A stretch of DNA of 64,000 bases. It comes from Candidatus Glassbacteria bacterium. Lineage in GTDB: Bacteria; Gemmatimonadota; Glassbacteria; GWA2-58-10. Location: positions 54,542-118,541 of the forward strand of contig VRUH01000001.1 in assembly GCA_019456185.1 (NCBI GenBank), read 5' to 3'. Position numbers and translations under genes: made by a program. The notes beneath the pieces are model-generated. The model searched no databases. It was not told the DNA's origin and saw only the letters and a list, made by a program, of their open reading frames with translations. Shown piece by piece: positions 54,669 to 62,613 of this stretch (the stretch's first letter is position 1; the number at the start of each line of letters is the position of its first letter).

Positions 54669-56378
54669 ATGGACAGCATTCTGATCACAGACCAGGAAGT
54701 CGGGAAATTCGAACAGCGCGAAGACGGCGTGTACATGTCGATATACTCCGACACCAAGGATAATTTCACCTACGAGGACGTGCGCCGCGAGATTATCCGT
54801 AAGGGTGTTGTCAACGGGGATTTCAATGCGGTCCGCAAAGTTTACGAGGAAGCAACCGGCGAGCCCCAGAAGATTGCTGAATATTTCGAGCGCTACGATA
54901 CGCTGAAAGACAAATATATCAGCGTCAGTATCTCCGACAATGAGATGGAAGCCTACCTTTCACTGGGTGTCCCCGAGGGCCTGGCCGAGATTACTGTCAA
55001 CGACGTACTCTACAAGCTGTACGAGTACGGGGTGGAGAAGGGAATCGACGAGAAACTGATCGTAAAACTGCTCAAGGCAGGCCAGCCGGTGCGAAACGCC
55101 GTTGTGGCCAAGGGTAAGAATGTAGTCAACGGCAAGGATGCAAACATCAAGATTCTGATCGATCTGGACAAGTCCGCCAAGCCGGTTATCACCGATGAGG
55201 GCTCGGTGGACTTCCGCAACATCAATCTGATCAAAATTGTCGACAAGGATCAGCTGCTGGCGGTCAAGGAACCGGTTACCGAGGGCGAGGACGGATTCGC
55301 GGTCACCGGCCGGATAGTGGAAGCCAGGCCCGGCGAAGATCTCCTGATGCCCCGCGGCAAGAACACTTACCTTTCAGAAGACGGCCTTCAGCTCTTCTCC
55401 TCGTTGATCGGCAACGTTTTTCTCGAAAGTGAAGCGCTCACCGTGGAGAACGTCTATATCGTCAAGGGCAATGTCGATTTCTCCACCGGCAACATCTCCT
55501 ATCCAGGAGACGTGGTTATCAACGGGGACGTCAAAGCCGATTTCAGCGTTCACGCCGAGGGCAATATCGTTGTGCGCGGAACAGTCGAAGCCGCCGAGCT
55601 GGTCTCCACCAACGGCAGCGTGGAAGTCAAGAAGGGTATAATCGGAACCCAGCAGGAAAAGAAAGCCAAGATCGTGGCCGGTAACCACGTAAAGGCGCTC
55701 TTTATCCAGGAAGCCGTGGTCAGTTCCGGCAAGGATATCGAGGTCGGCAGTTATATTCTCAACAGTTCGATTCATGCCGAGCGTGACGTAGTGGCTGTGC
55801 GCGACAGAGGGATGATCGCCAGCAGTAACGTGTTCAGCGGAAATTGCGTCCGCGCCAAGAATATCGGTTCGATCAGCGATACCAAGACTCAGGTCAAAGT
55901 CGGCAAGATCGTCAAGGGCGACGTGGAATTCAAAGCCAAGCAGCTTGATGAGGAACTGGAAGTATTTATCGAGGAAGAAAAGCAGATTCGCAAGCGGATG
56001 GAATTTCTGGAACTGCTCAAAAAACGCCTGCCCCAGTTCCCTCCCGAAAAGGAAAAGGAACTGGTCGTTACTATCAAGAAAAACAAAAAGCTGGAAAAAA
56101 TCAGGGAAGATATCATTACCGAGAAAAAAGATTTCGAATCAAAGTTTACCGACCAGTTCGGTTTCGAGCGCAAGATTTACGTGCTCCAGACCCTGTGGCC
56201 CGGCGTCCTGGTCGGAGTAAACGACCAGGTGCGCAAGATAGATGCCCGGCAGAGGCGGGTGGTAGTCGTACTCGATGAAGACCAGATCGAAATGAAGCGG
56301 CTGATTATGAAGGAAGCAACCGGCGGGAAATCGGATATCGAGGAAGAAGATGAGGAGGAAGAGGGTAAGGGTGAGTGA
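54669..56378 (+). CDS. FapA/DUF342 family protein
   Basis: The 569-residue protein belongs to the DUF342/FapA family, a polymer-forming right-handed beta-helix scaffold often coded with flagellar or chemotaxis genes. N-terminal domain (about 1-170), then VTEGEDGFAVTGRIV with the family core, a run of beta-helix turns (about 255-400: ISYPGDVVINGDVKADFSVH, AEGNIVVRGTVEAAELVST), and a coiled coil (about 415-490). The acidic tail ends EEDEEEEGKGE. The ATG at 54669 is preferred; TTG at 54660 is possible. Exact function unknown; a localisation or signalling scaffold is the usual view. Confidence 0.85.
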   Translation: MDSILITDQEVGKFEQREDGVYMSIYSDTKDNFTYEDVRREIIRKGVVNGDFNAVRKVYEEATGEPQKIAEYFERYDTLKDKYISVSISDNEMEAYLSLGVPEGLAEITVNDVLYKLYEYGVEKGIDEKLIVKLLKAGQPVRNAVVAKGKNVVNGKDANIKILIDLDKSAKPVITDEGSVDFRNINLIKIVDKDQLLAVKEPVTEGEDGFAVTGRIVEARPGEDLLMPRGKNTYLSEDGLQLFSSLIGNVFLESEALTVENVYIVKGNVDFSTGNISYPGDVVINGDVKADFSVHAEGNIVVRGTVEAAELVSTNGSVEVKKGIIGTQQEKKAKIVAGNHVKALFIQEAVVSSGKDIEVGSYILNSSIHAERDVVAVRDRGMIASSNVFSGNCVRAKNIGSISDTKTQVKVGKIVKGDVEFKAKQLDEELEVFIEEEKQIRKRMEFLELLKKRLPQFPPEKEKELVVTIKKNKKLEKIREDIITEKKDFESKFTDQFGFERKIYVLQTLWPGVLVGVNDQVRKIDARQRRVVVVLDEDQIEMKRLIMKEATGGKSDIEEEDEEEEGKGE

Positions 56379-56441
56379 GGAAGAGTGATCAGCCGTGCAG
56401 CTGCCCGCCACCGGGGCTAACATCAGCAGGCTTGACACGGA

Positions 56442-57110
56442 ATGTCTGAGGAAAACGTTCTACTTATAGACAGTGAATTGCTGACCAGGGATCTGCTCGG
56501 AAACCATTTTAAACACATGGGTTTCAAGGTCTTCGCCGTGGATAACTCGTCGGCCGCCTTAAAGCTGATCCCGCAGTCCAGGTTCCACCTGGCGGTGATC
56601 AGCGAAAAAGTGGGCGACAAATCATTGCAGGAGATTGTCTCCTGCCTGCGAACCCACGACGCCGACTCGCTGGTGTTCCTGGTGACTTCCCGGGCACGTG
56701 ATGCCGGTTACCTTGAAAGCCGGTGCCTCTACGAATCGATTGTCAAACCGTTCCGCCTGGAAGAAGTCAGCGTCAAATTCCATCACGCGGTGGAAAATAT
56801 CTCGTTGCGACGCGCCTTGCGGGCCAGTGTGGATCAAGTGCGGAAACTGAAAAGTGAGCTCGCGGCATACGGGGACGCGGCGGAAGAAGTCGCGATTCCG
56901 GAATTGGCCGAACTGAAAGCGGAGGGTGCCGGAAACGGCAGGGAGGGGACTGACACTGTATCAAGCCCTGGCAAGGATAATATGGTTGAATCCGACTCAG
57001 AGGACGACGTATTCGAGAAGATTCGGAAACTCGATGTTTTGCGTAACGCCGGAATCTTGACCTCCGGCGAGTTCAACAGGAAAAAGAAAGAACTGCTGGA
57101 CAGGATATGA
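56442..57110 (+). CDS. Pseudo-receiver protein with C-terminal SHOCT-like domain
   Basis: The 222-residue protein has a receiver-like N-terminal domain (about 4-115). The acidic pair is weakened (LLIDSE), the acceptor Asp is replaced (AVISEKVG) and the Lys is kept (SIVKPF), so phosphorylation is doubtful. A helical linker follows, and the end (about 190-222; EKIRKLDVLRNAGILTSGEF) matches the SHOCT short C-terminal domain. Its stop overlaps the start of the histidine kinase gene (ATGA), so the two are coupled, suggesting a regulatory role toward that kinase. Confidence 0.72.
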   Translation: MSEENVLLIDSELLTRDLLGNHFKHMGFKVFAVDNSSAALKLIPQSRFHLAVISEKVGDKSLQEIVSCLRTHDADSLVFLVTSRARDAGYLESRCLYESIVKPFRLEEVSVKFHHAVENISLRRALRASVDQVRKLKSELAAYGDAAEEVAIPELAELKAEGAGNGREGTDTVSSPGKDNMVESDSEDDVFEKIRKLDVLRNAGILTSGEFNRKKKELLDRI

Positions 57111-58240
57111 ACTCAGGACAAAATGAAAGCGGCACGAGGGCGCTCTCCACGGTTCTCGATAACTGCATGAGTTGCGCTCTGGAAAATGTGGCCTGCGGTA
57201 TCCTGGCGGTAGATTCCGAAGGCGCAGTTGTGCTGTTCAATCGCGCTGCCGAGAACCTCACGGGATACGACCGTCAGGACGTGGTGGGCCGCCCATACGG
57301 CGAGCTGCCGTTTCTCGTGGAAGACACCGGAGCCGGCGCCCTGTTCGAGAGAATCAGCGCTGGACCATCCGAAGAGCGGGAGGAGAAAAAGCTCAGCACT
57401 GGGGACGGCCGCGGGATTCCGGTCGAATCGCTGATCCGTCCGGTTCGCAACGATGATGGAGAACTGGTGGGGGCGCTGGAAATCTTCACCGACCTTTCGG
57501 CGATCAAGGAGCTGCGCGAAGAGGTCTCGCGTTCCCGCACGCTGAGCGCCCTGGGCGAGATGAGCGCCAACGTAGCTCACGAAATCCGTAATCCGCTGGG
57601 CAGTATCGGCGGATTCGCGGCTCTGCTCGAAAGGGACCTCGAGGATGACGATCCGCGGCGGAACCTGGTGAAGAAGATAATTGAGGGTGTGGCCAGCCTG
57701 GACAAAATTGCCACCAACCTGCTGATCTTCACCCGCCCGATTAAAGCCGACCTTCGCCAGACCGACCTCGGCCAGTATGTCAACGAAGTGCTGGCGTATC
57801 TGGAAATGGAGATCGAGAGCCGGACTTTGCCTGTGCGAATCCAGCGTAATTTTCCCAGTGGACCGCTGAATTCCAAAATCGATCCCAGCCTGATGCAGCA
57901 GGTGCTGCTCAACATTTTCCAGAACGGTCTTCACGCGATGCGCGACAAGGGAGGCTGCTTGACAGTCCGGCTGGCGAAGCGCAGAAACGGAGGGCGCGAA
58001 CGTGTGGAAAGTCTGCCGGAGGAGATGATCGAGTTGCTGATTGAAGACGAGGGGGTGGGGATGAGCGAGGAAGTGCGCCAGAAAATATTCAACCCGTTTT
58101 TCACCACCCGCGAGGATGGGACCGGCCTGGGCCTGGCTATCAGCAAGAAAATGATCCAGGAGCAGAACGGGGTGATCCGGGTCGACAGTCAGCCTGATTC
58201 GGGTACCAAGATAACCATATTGTTACCTTACTGTCCTTAA
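57107..58240 (+). CDS. PAS-domain sensor histidine kinase
   Basis: Cytoplasmic NtrB/AtoS/FleS-type kinase of 377 residues with no membrane segment. PAS domain (about 15-135; GILAVDSEGAVVLFNRAAE), HisKA with phospho-acceptor His in NVAHEIRNPLGSI (about 170), and HATPase with N box QNGLHAM, G1 EDEGVGMSEE, F box NPFFTTREDGTGLGLAI. Directly precedes a sigma-54 activator with 14 bases between; the pair forms a two-component system that probably controls flagellar genes downstream, as FlrB/FlrC and FleS/FleR do. Confidence 0.93.
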   Translation: MNSGQNESGTRALSTVLDNCMSCALENVACGILAVDSEGAVVLFNRAAENLTGYDRQDVVGRPYGELPFLVEDTGAGALFERISAGPSEEREEKKLSTGDGRGIPVESLIRPVRNDDGELVGALEIFTDLSAIKELREEVSRSRTLSALGEMSANVAHEIRNPLGSIGGFAALLERDLEDDDPRRNLVKKIIEGVASLDKIATNLLIFTRPIKADLRQTDLGQYVNEVLAYLEMEIESRTLPVRIQRNFPSGPLNSKIDPSLMQQVLLNIFQNGLHAMRDKGGCLTVRLAKRRNGGRERVESLPEEMIELLIEDEGVGMSEEVRQKIFNPFFTTREDGTGLGLAISKKMIQEQNGVIRVDSQPDSGTKITILLPYCP

Positions 58241-58254
58241 AAGAAGGGGTATGT

Positions 58255-59649
58255 ATGGATTTCAAGAGAATCCTGGTCGTTGACGACGAGCCCCTGATGC
58301 GGGATTTTCTTGTCGAGACGCTGCAGCGTAAGAAATACGTGGTCGACGCTGTCGGCAACGGCTCCCAGGCGATTGAAAAGGTCAAGGGCGAGCATTACGA
58401 CCTGGTGATCAGTGATATCCGTATGCCTGAAGTGAGCGGGATGGAAGTGCTGGAGGATGTAAAGAAGAACAACCCGGAAACCGAAGTCGTGATGATTACC
58501 GCGTTCGGCACGATTGAAAACGCCGTGGGCGCGATGAAGATAGGCGCCTACGATTACATCACCAAACCGTTCAGCGCCGATGAGATCGAGATCGTGGTCG
58601 ACCGCGCGCTCGAACGCCAGCAGCTTCGCGACGAGAACCGCAATCTGCGTAACGACAACAACCAGTTGCGTAATCAGCTCAAGGAAAAATACACGTTCAG
58701 CTCGATTGTCGGCGTCAGCGATGTAATGCGCGAGGTATATGACAAAATCGAAATGATCGCGCCCAGCAAGGCGACCGTGCTGATCCTGGGCGAAAGCGGA
58801 ACCGGTAAGGAACTGGTGGCCCGGGCGATCCACTACAACAGTGACCGCCAGAACAGGCCTTTTATCAAGGTCAACTGTGCCGCCCTGCCCGAAAGCCTGA
58901 TGGAGAGCGAACTGTTCGGCCATGAGAGAGGCGCTTTTACCGGCGCGATCCGCACAACCAAGGGCCGTTTCGAGCTGGCGAACACGGGATCTCTGCTGCT
59001 GGACGAAGTAGGCGAACTGTCGCTGCCCCTGCAGTCCAAGCTGCTGCGCGTGCTGCAGGAGCGGGAGTTCGAGCGGGTGGGCAACCCCAACCCGTTCAGT
59101 GTTGATGTCCGGGTGATCGCTACCACCAACCGCGACCTGAAGGTAGAGATTAAGGAAGGCAACTTCCGCGAGGACCTGTTCTACCGGCTGAATGTCGTGC
59201 CGATCCTCCTGCCTCCCCTGCGCGACCGTAAGGAGGATATCGCTCTGCTGGCCGATCATTTCATGCGCAAGTACTGCGAGGAAAACAGCCGTGTTATCAG
59301 CGGGATCAACGATACGGCCATGAATAAACTGATGGCCCAGGACTGGCCGGGTAACGTCCGTGAACTCGAAAACCATATCGAGCGCGCGGTTGTTCTCTGC
59401 CGCGAAGAGGAACTCGATGATCGCCATTTCAGCTTCGAACTCGAAAGTGGAGACTCCGGCGGCATCGGCAGCCTCGACGGGGTGGGGCCGGGAGTAACGC
59501 TCAAAGAAATGGAAAAGCAGTTGATCCTCTCCACGTTGACCAGTGAAAAAAACAACCGGACCCGGGCCAGTGAAGTCCTCGGTATCAGTGTCCGCACCCT
59601 GCGCAACAAGCTGAACGAGTATTCCGGGGAAGGTGTCAAGATACCGTAA
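58255..59649 (+). CDS. Sigma-54-dependent response regulator (NtrC/FlrC family)
   Basis: Transcriptional activator of 464 residues for RNA polymerase with sigma-54. Receiver (about 5-118) with VVDDEP, acceptor Asp in LVISDIRMPE, and Lys in YITKPF; AAA+ domain (about 145-375) with Walker A GESGTGKELVA, the sigma-54 contact loop GAFTGA, and RIRSR-like FREDLFYRLNVVP; C-terminal Fis-type helix-turn-helix (about 425-464; NRTRASEVLGISVRTLRNKL). The only clear sigma-54 promoter in view is upstream of flgB (60720-60735), a likely target. Confidence 0.94.
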   Translation: MDFKRILVVDDEPLMRDFLVETLQRKKYVVDAVGNGSQAIEKVKGEHYDLVISDIRMPEVSGMEVLEDVKKNNPETEVVMITAFGTIENAVGAMKIGAYDYITKPFSADEIEIVVDRALERQQLRDENRNLRNDNNQLRNQLKEKYTFSSIVGVSDVMREVYDKIEMIAPSKATVLILGESGTGKELVARAIHYNSDRQNRPFIKVNCAALPESLMESELFGHERGAFTGAIRTTKGRFELANTGSLLLDEVGELSLPLQSKLLRVLQEREFERVGNPNPFSVDVRVIATTNRDLKVEIKEGNFREDLFYRLNVVPILLPPLRDRKEDIALLADHFMRKYCEENSRVISGINDTAMNKLMAQDWPGNVRELENHIERAVVLCREEELDDRHFSFELESGDSGGIGSLDGVGPGVTLKEMEKQLILSTLTSEKNNRTRASEVLGISVRTLRNKLNEYSGEGVKIP

Positions 59650-59925
59650 TCTTCAGCCGGTTCACAGTAGTTGCAGCAGGCCAATCAGCTGCTCGATGAA
59701 GCCGAGAGTAAGCTGTGCAGCTTGAATAAAGTGTTTAATCTTTTCAAATCCGCTGGAAGCGATAGTGCCGGAGAACTAGAAAAAAAGAAACGGGCCCGCG
59801 GACTTTCGATCCGAGCGCGACCATGAAGGACAGGGAAGAACGCCAGCTGGTTGCCGACGAGATCGGGGGGAATTTCAGTGAAAAAAAGAAAAACTGGCTT
59901 CTGTAAGCTCCGGACGACAGTTAAG

Positions 59926-59968
59926 AGCCCGTGCAGCCTTATTCAGGACGCGCGGGCTTTATCGTTTT
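59926..59968 (+). terminator. Weak terminator-like hairpin downstream of the sigma-54 activator gene
   Basis: AGCCCGTG (59926-59933) pairs with CGCGGGCT (59951-59958, one G-U), followed by TTATCGTTTT. It would end the plus-strand signalling operon. The rest of 59650-59977 shows no convincing gene. Confidence 0.4.
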
Positions 59969-59977
59969 ACTGGCTGC

Positions 59978-60385
59978 TTATTTCTTTTTCCTGGCTGATC
60001 CCGGTTTGGCCGGTTTATATGCGCCGGAAGTATCCTTGACTATCTGCTTTTTCTCCACCGCGGCTTTCAGATGAGGGTACAGGTTCTGAACCCTGGTCCC
60101 GATTATCTGGGCGATCCGGGGTGGCCTGATTCCGCCGGGATGTTGCTTGATAACGTTGTGGATCCGCTTCTTGATATCCATCATTCTTTTACCGCGCTGC
60201 CTGCCTTCGTCGAATTTGCCTTCGAGTAACTCCGCCAGCTTGTCCACCCGTTCTGTCAGACTATCAATTTTGCGTTCCAGGCTGCTCTCGGTTGGCAAGT
60301 TGCCTTTGTAAGCTCCGGCTAGTTCTTTCATGTTTTTGACGATATCCTCCACACCTGCCAAGAAAATTGTCATCATGTCGTTCAT
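59978..60385 (-). CDS. Small protein with coiled coil and winged-helix-like end, unknown function
   Basis: Not recognised; 135 residues. An N-terminal amphipathic region is followed by a coiled coil (about 33-60; SLERKIDSLTERVDKLAELL) and a basic C-terminal half (HPGGIRPPRIAQIIGT, YPHLKAAVEKKQIVKDTSG) whose pattern resembles a winged-helix DNA-binding fold. The tail is KPGSARKKK. A strong AGGAGGGT site precedes the ATG. It is opposite to the surrounding flagellar genes; a regulatory role is possible but unproven. Confidence 0.7.
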   Translation of the reverse strand: MNDMMTIFLAGVEDIVKNMKELAGAYKGNLPTESSLERKIDSLTERVDKLAELLEGKFDEGRQRGKRMMDIKKRIHNVIKQHPGGIRPPRIAQIIGTRVQNLYPHLKAAVEKKQIVKDTSGAYKPAKPGSARKKK

Positions 60386-60719
60386 TGCTGATCCACCCTC
60401 CTGAATAATAGTATTCCTTGTTTGAGTGAATTTGAATTCATGGGAACGTGTACATTGAAATGAAATGATGCGGCGCGGTTTCCCGGCACGGAGCCGTTAC
60501 TAGACAAAATAACAGGAGGGAAGAAACTGTGCAAGGCAGAAAACTATAAAATAATTTATTGTTTATGATTTGGTAACCGGGGAGGCGGCAAAATCTGTCG
60601 TGACAGTTAAGATGTGCATAATTCTTGATGATAATCGAGCAAGGCAATCGGTGTAGCCTGCACCTTGAGGCGCGGCGGGATTAACCGGGAGCCGGGCGTT
60701 GGTGAGCCTGATTTATCAC

Positions 60720-60735
60720 TGGCATGGATGTTGCA
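60720..60735 (+). promoter_or_regulatory. Sigma-54 (RpoN) promoter of the flgB operon
   Basis: TGGCATGGATGTTGCA matches the -24/-12 consensus: GG at 60721-60722, ten bases, GC at 60733-60734, with TTGC at the -12 element. Transcription is expected near 60746, about 130 bases before flgB. The remaining 60386-60719 sequence is AT-richer than average and could hold activator sites, but none was identified. Confidence 0.85.
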
Positions 60736-60878
60736 ACTTCCCGGCCACAGAGAAATTTCAACCGGCCGGACAGGATCTTCTGCGGCGCGGATATGCGCGC
60801 GCAAAGTACCACCAGCCAACAATCTCTGGCACTGACAGTTGCAGCGGCACGACTCACGGCTGCCGGGAGAATGTACGC

Positions 60879-61304
60879 ATGCTGAATAAATTTCTGTTCG
60901 AGCAAACTAATTTGCCGCTTCTGCATAAGGGTCTCGATACCTATGCCCTCCGCCAGCAGGCTTCAGCCCACAATATCGCTAATGTCAACACGCACGGTTT
61001 CAGGCGGATGGAGGTTAAGTTCGAGGAGGAGCTGCGCAAGGCGCTCAAGATCGAAAACGGCATCAACGCTAAGATGACCGACCGGAACCATTTCAAGATC
61101 GGCGCCGGAACGCTCGACCAGGTCGAGCCGGTTGTCTATATGCCCACTGACGATGAGCTGCATTCCGGTATCAACAACGTGGATATCGACGTGGAAATGG
61201 TCAGGCTGGCCAAGGCCCAGTTATCGTTTGATTTCGCCGCGCGGATGAGCAACCGTACGTTCAGCGGACTGCGCAGCGCAATTCGCGGAGACGTTTCCTC
61301 ATGA
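60879..61304 (+). CDS. flgB: Flagellar basal-body rod protein FlgB
   Basis: Proximal rod subunit of the flagellum. The 141-residue protein has the N-terminal rod signature LRQQASAHNIANVNTHGFRR and the C-terminal helix ending RLAKAQLSFDFAARMSNRTF, as in FlgB. Length is standard. The ATG at 60879 follows GGGAGA; the open frame runs up to 60699 but crosses the sigma-54 promoter and has no family resemblance. First gene of flgB-flgC-hyp-fliE-fliF. Confidence 0.93.
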   Translation: MLNKFLFEQTNLPLLHKGLDTYALRQQASAHNIANVNTHGFRRMEVKFEEELRKALKIENGINAKMTDRNHFKIGAGTLDQVEPVVYMPTDDELHSGINNVDIDVEMVRLAKAQLSFDFAARMSNRTFSGLRSAIRGDVSS

Positions 61305-61325
61305 ACAATTCGACGGAGTAACTAG

Positions 61326-61817
61326 ATGGCACTGGAACGGATCTTCAGCGGACTCAATATCAGCGCTACCGGCATGAGCCTGCAGCGCACCCGGATGAAC
61401 ACGATCGCCCAGAATATCGCCAATGCGGAAACCACCCGAACCGATCAGGGCGGACCTTACCGCCGCAAGTTCGTGGTTTCCCGCGAGGCCGAGCCAACCG
61501 TGTTTCCCAAATACGTCGAGAACGACATCCGCCTGCGGCAGACCTCGGCCAAGCACTACGAGGATGAGCCGATCCGCGACGAAACCCCGGTGCCAAGCGG
61601 TACCGAGGTCGTGGAAATCGTCGAGGACCTGGCGCCGCCCAGGCTGGTCTACGATCCCTCGCATCCCGACGCCAACGAGCAGGGCTATGTGGCCAAACCG
61701 AATATCAACACGGTTACCGAAATGGTGGACATGATCAGCGCCGCCCGCGCATACGAGGCCAACCTGACTGCGCTTAACGCTGCCAAGGATATGAACCGTA
61801 AGGCGCTGGAAATCTGA
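61326..61817 (+). CDS. flgC: Flagellar basal-body rod protein FlgC
   Basis: Proximal rod subunit, 163 residues. N-terminal GLNISATGMSLQRTRMNTIAQNIANAET and C-terminal NTVTEMVDMISAARAYEANL are typical. Located 21 bases after flgB. Confidence 0.96.
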   Translation: MALERIFSGLNISATGMSLQRTRMNTIAQNIANAETTRTDQGGPYRRKFVVSREAEPTVFPKYVENDIRLRQTSAKHYEDEPIRDETPVPSGTEVVEIVEDLAPPRLVYDPSHPDANEQGYVAKPNINTVTEMVDMISAARAYEANLTALNAAKDMNRKALEI

Positions 61818-61866
61818 CGGCTCCACTGGTATTAACCGGCGGACTGACAGGTGGGAGTAACCGCAA

Positions 61867-62187
61867 ATGAGAGTTCTGCCCTATTTCAATAACATCCGTC
61901 CCGCACCGGCAGGCAACCGGCCCTCGCCGGTTATGGCGCCGGTCAGCGGGCAGGCTGATAACTCTCCGGCACAGCATGTTTCCCGCAGCCAGGCCCCCGG
62001 TGCCGATGTATTTATCCCGTCCAGTCCGGTGTCGGGAGTTGTCTATTCCTATCATGCGCCGAAAGCGGACAGGGACACACCGGACAGCGTGATTAAATCC
62101 GGCAACTATAGTTTCTACCAACTCAACGGCAGCAAGCAGAGCAATGAGCCGGGCGAGGTTGGCGGGAAGCTGGACCTTAAGGGTTGA
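61867..62187 (+). CDS. Hypothetical protein in the flagellar rod operon
   Basis: Not recognised; 106 residues, rich in Pro, Ser, Ala and Gly, with no clear fold and no signal peptide. It lies between flgC and fliE, with 49 and 33 bases on either side, so it is almost surely expressed with the rod genes. Codon use is like the neighbours. It may be a small lineage-specific accessory of the basal body. Confidence 0.6.
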   Translation: MRVLPYFNNIRPAPAGNRPSPVMAPVSGQADNSPAQHVSRSQAPGADVFIPSSPVSGVVYSYHAPKADRDTPDSVIKSGNYSFYQLNGSKQSNEPGEVGGKLDLKG

Positions 62188-62220
62188 GATTGACCGAACG
62201 CAAGCGAGGAGCTAGAGATA

Positions 62221-62565
62221 ATGGCTGATTTCCGTATCCAGGCCAACCGGCCCGAACTGCAACAGATGTTCCGCCAGAGCGAGCAGATTGCCCCTCGGGT
62301 TAAGCAGCCGGATGAGCTTCGGGGGTTGGAGCAGAGCACCGGTGAAATTTCTTTTCGCGAGTCGATCCGGAATTTCGTCCATGACGTGGACAACATGCAG
62401 AAAGATGCGGCGGAGAAGACTCAGTTGTTCATGGCCGGCGAAATCAGCAACGTCCACGACGTGATGATAGCCGTTGAAAAAGCCAATACCAGTTTCCAGC
62501 TGCTGATGGAACTGCGCAACAAGATGCTCGATGCGTATCAGGAAATCAAGCGGATGTCCGTCTAA
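62221..62565 (+). CDS. fliE: Flagellar hook-basal body complex protein FliE
   Basis: Links the MS ring to the rod. The 114-residue protein has the family end: GEISNVHDVMIAVEKANTSF then LLMELRNKMLDAYQEIKRM. Upstream half (about 1-45) is less conserved. Normal order flgB-flgC-fliE-fliF apart from the inserted small gene. Confidence 0.95.
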   Translation: MADFRIQANRPELQQMFRQSEQIAPRVKQPDELRGLEQSTGEISFRESIRNFVHDVDNMQKDAAEKTQLFMAGEISNVHDVMIAVEKANTSFQLLMELRNKMLDAYQEIKRMSV

Positions 62566-62613
62566 TTGGAAGACGGATTTTTTCAATAAATACAGGCCAA
62601 AGGAAAGCTATCG

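Noticed and set aside
59851-60039. Open frame of 62 codons after the sigma-54 activator gene
   Set aside because: It crosses the weak terminator and runs into the convergent gene; no family match.
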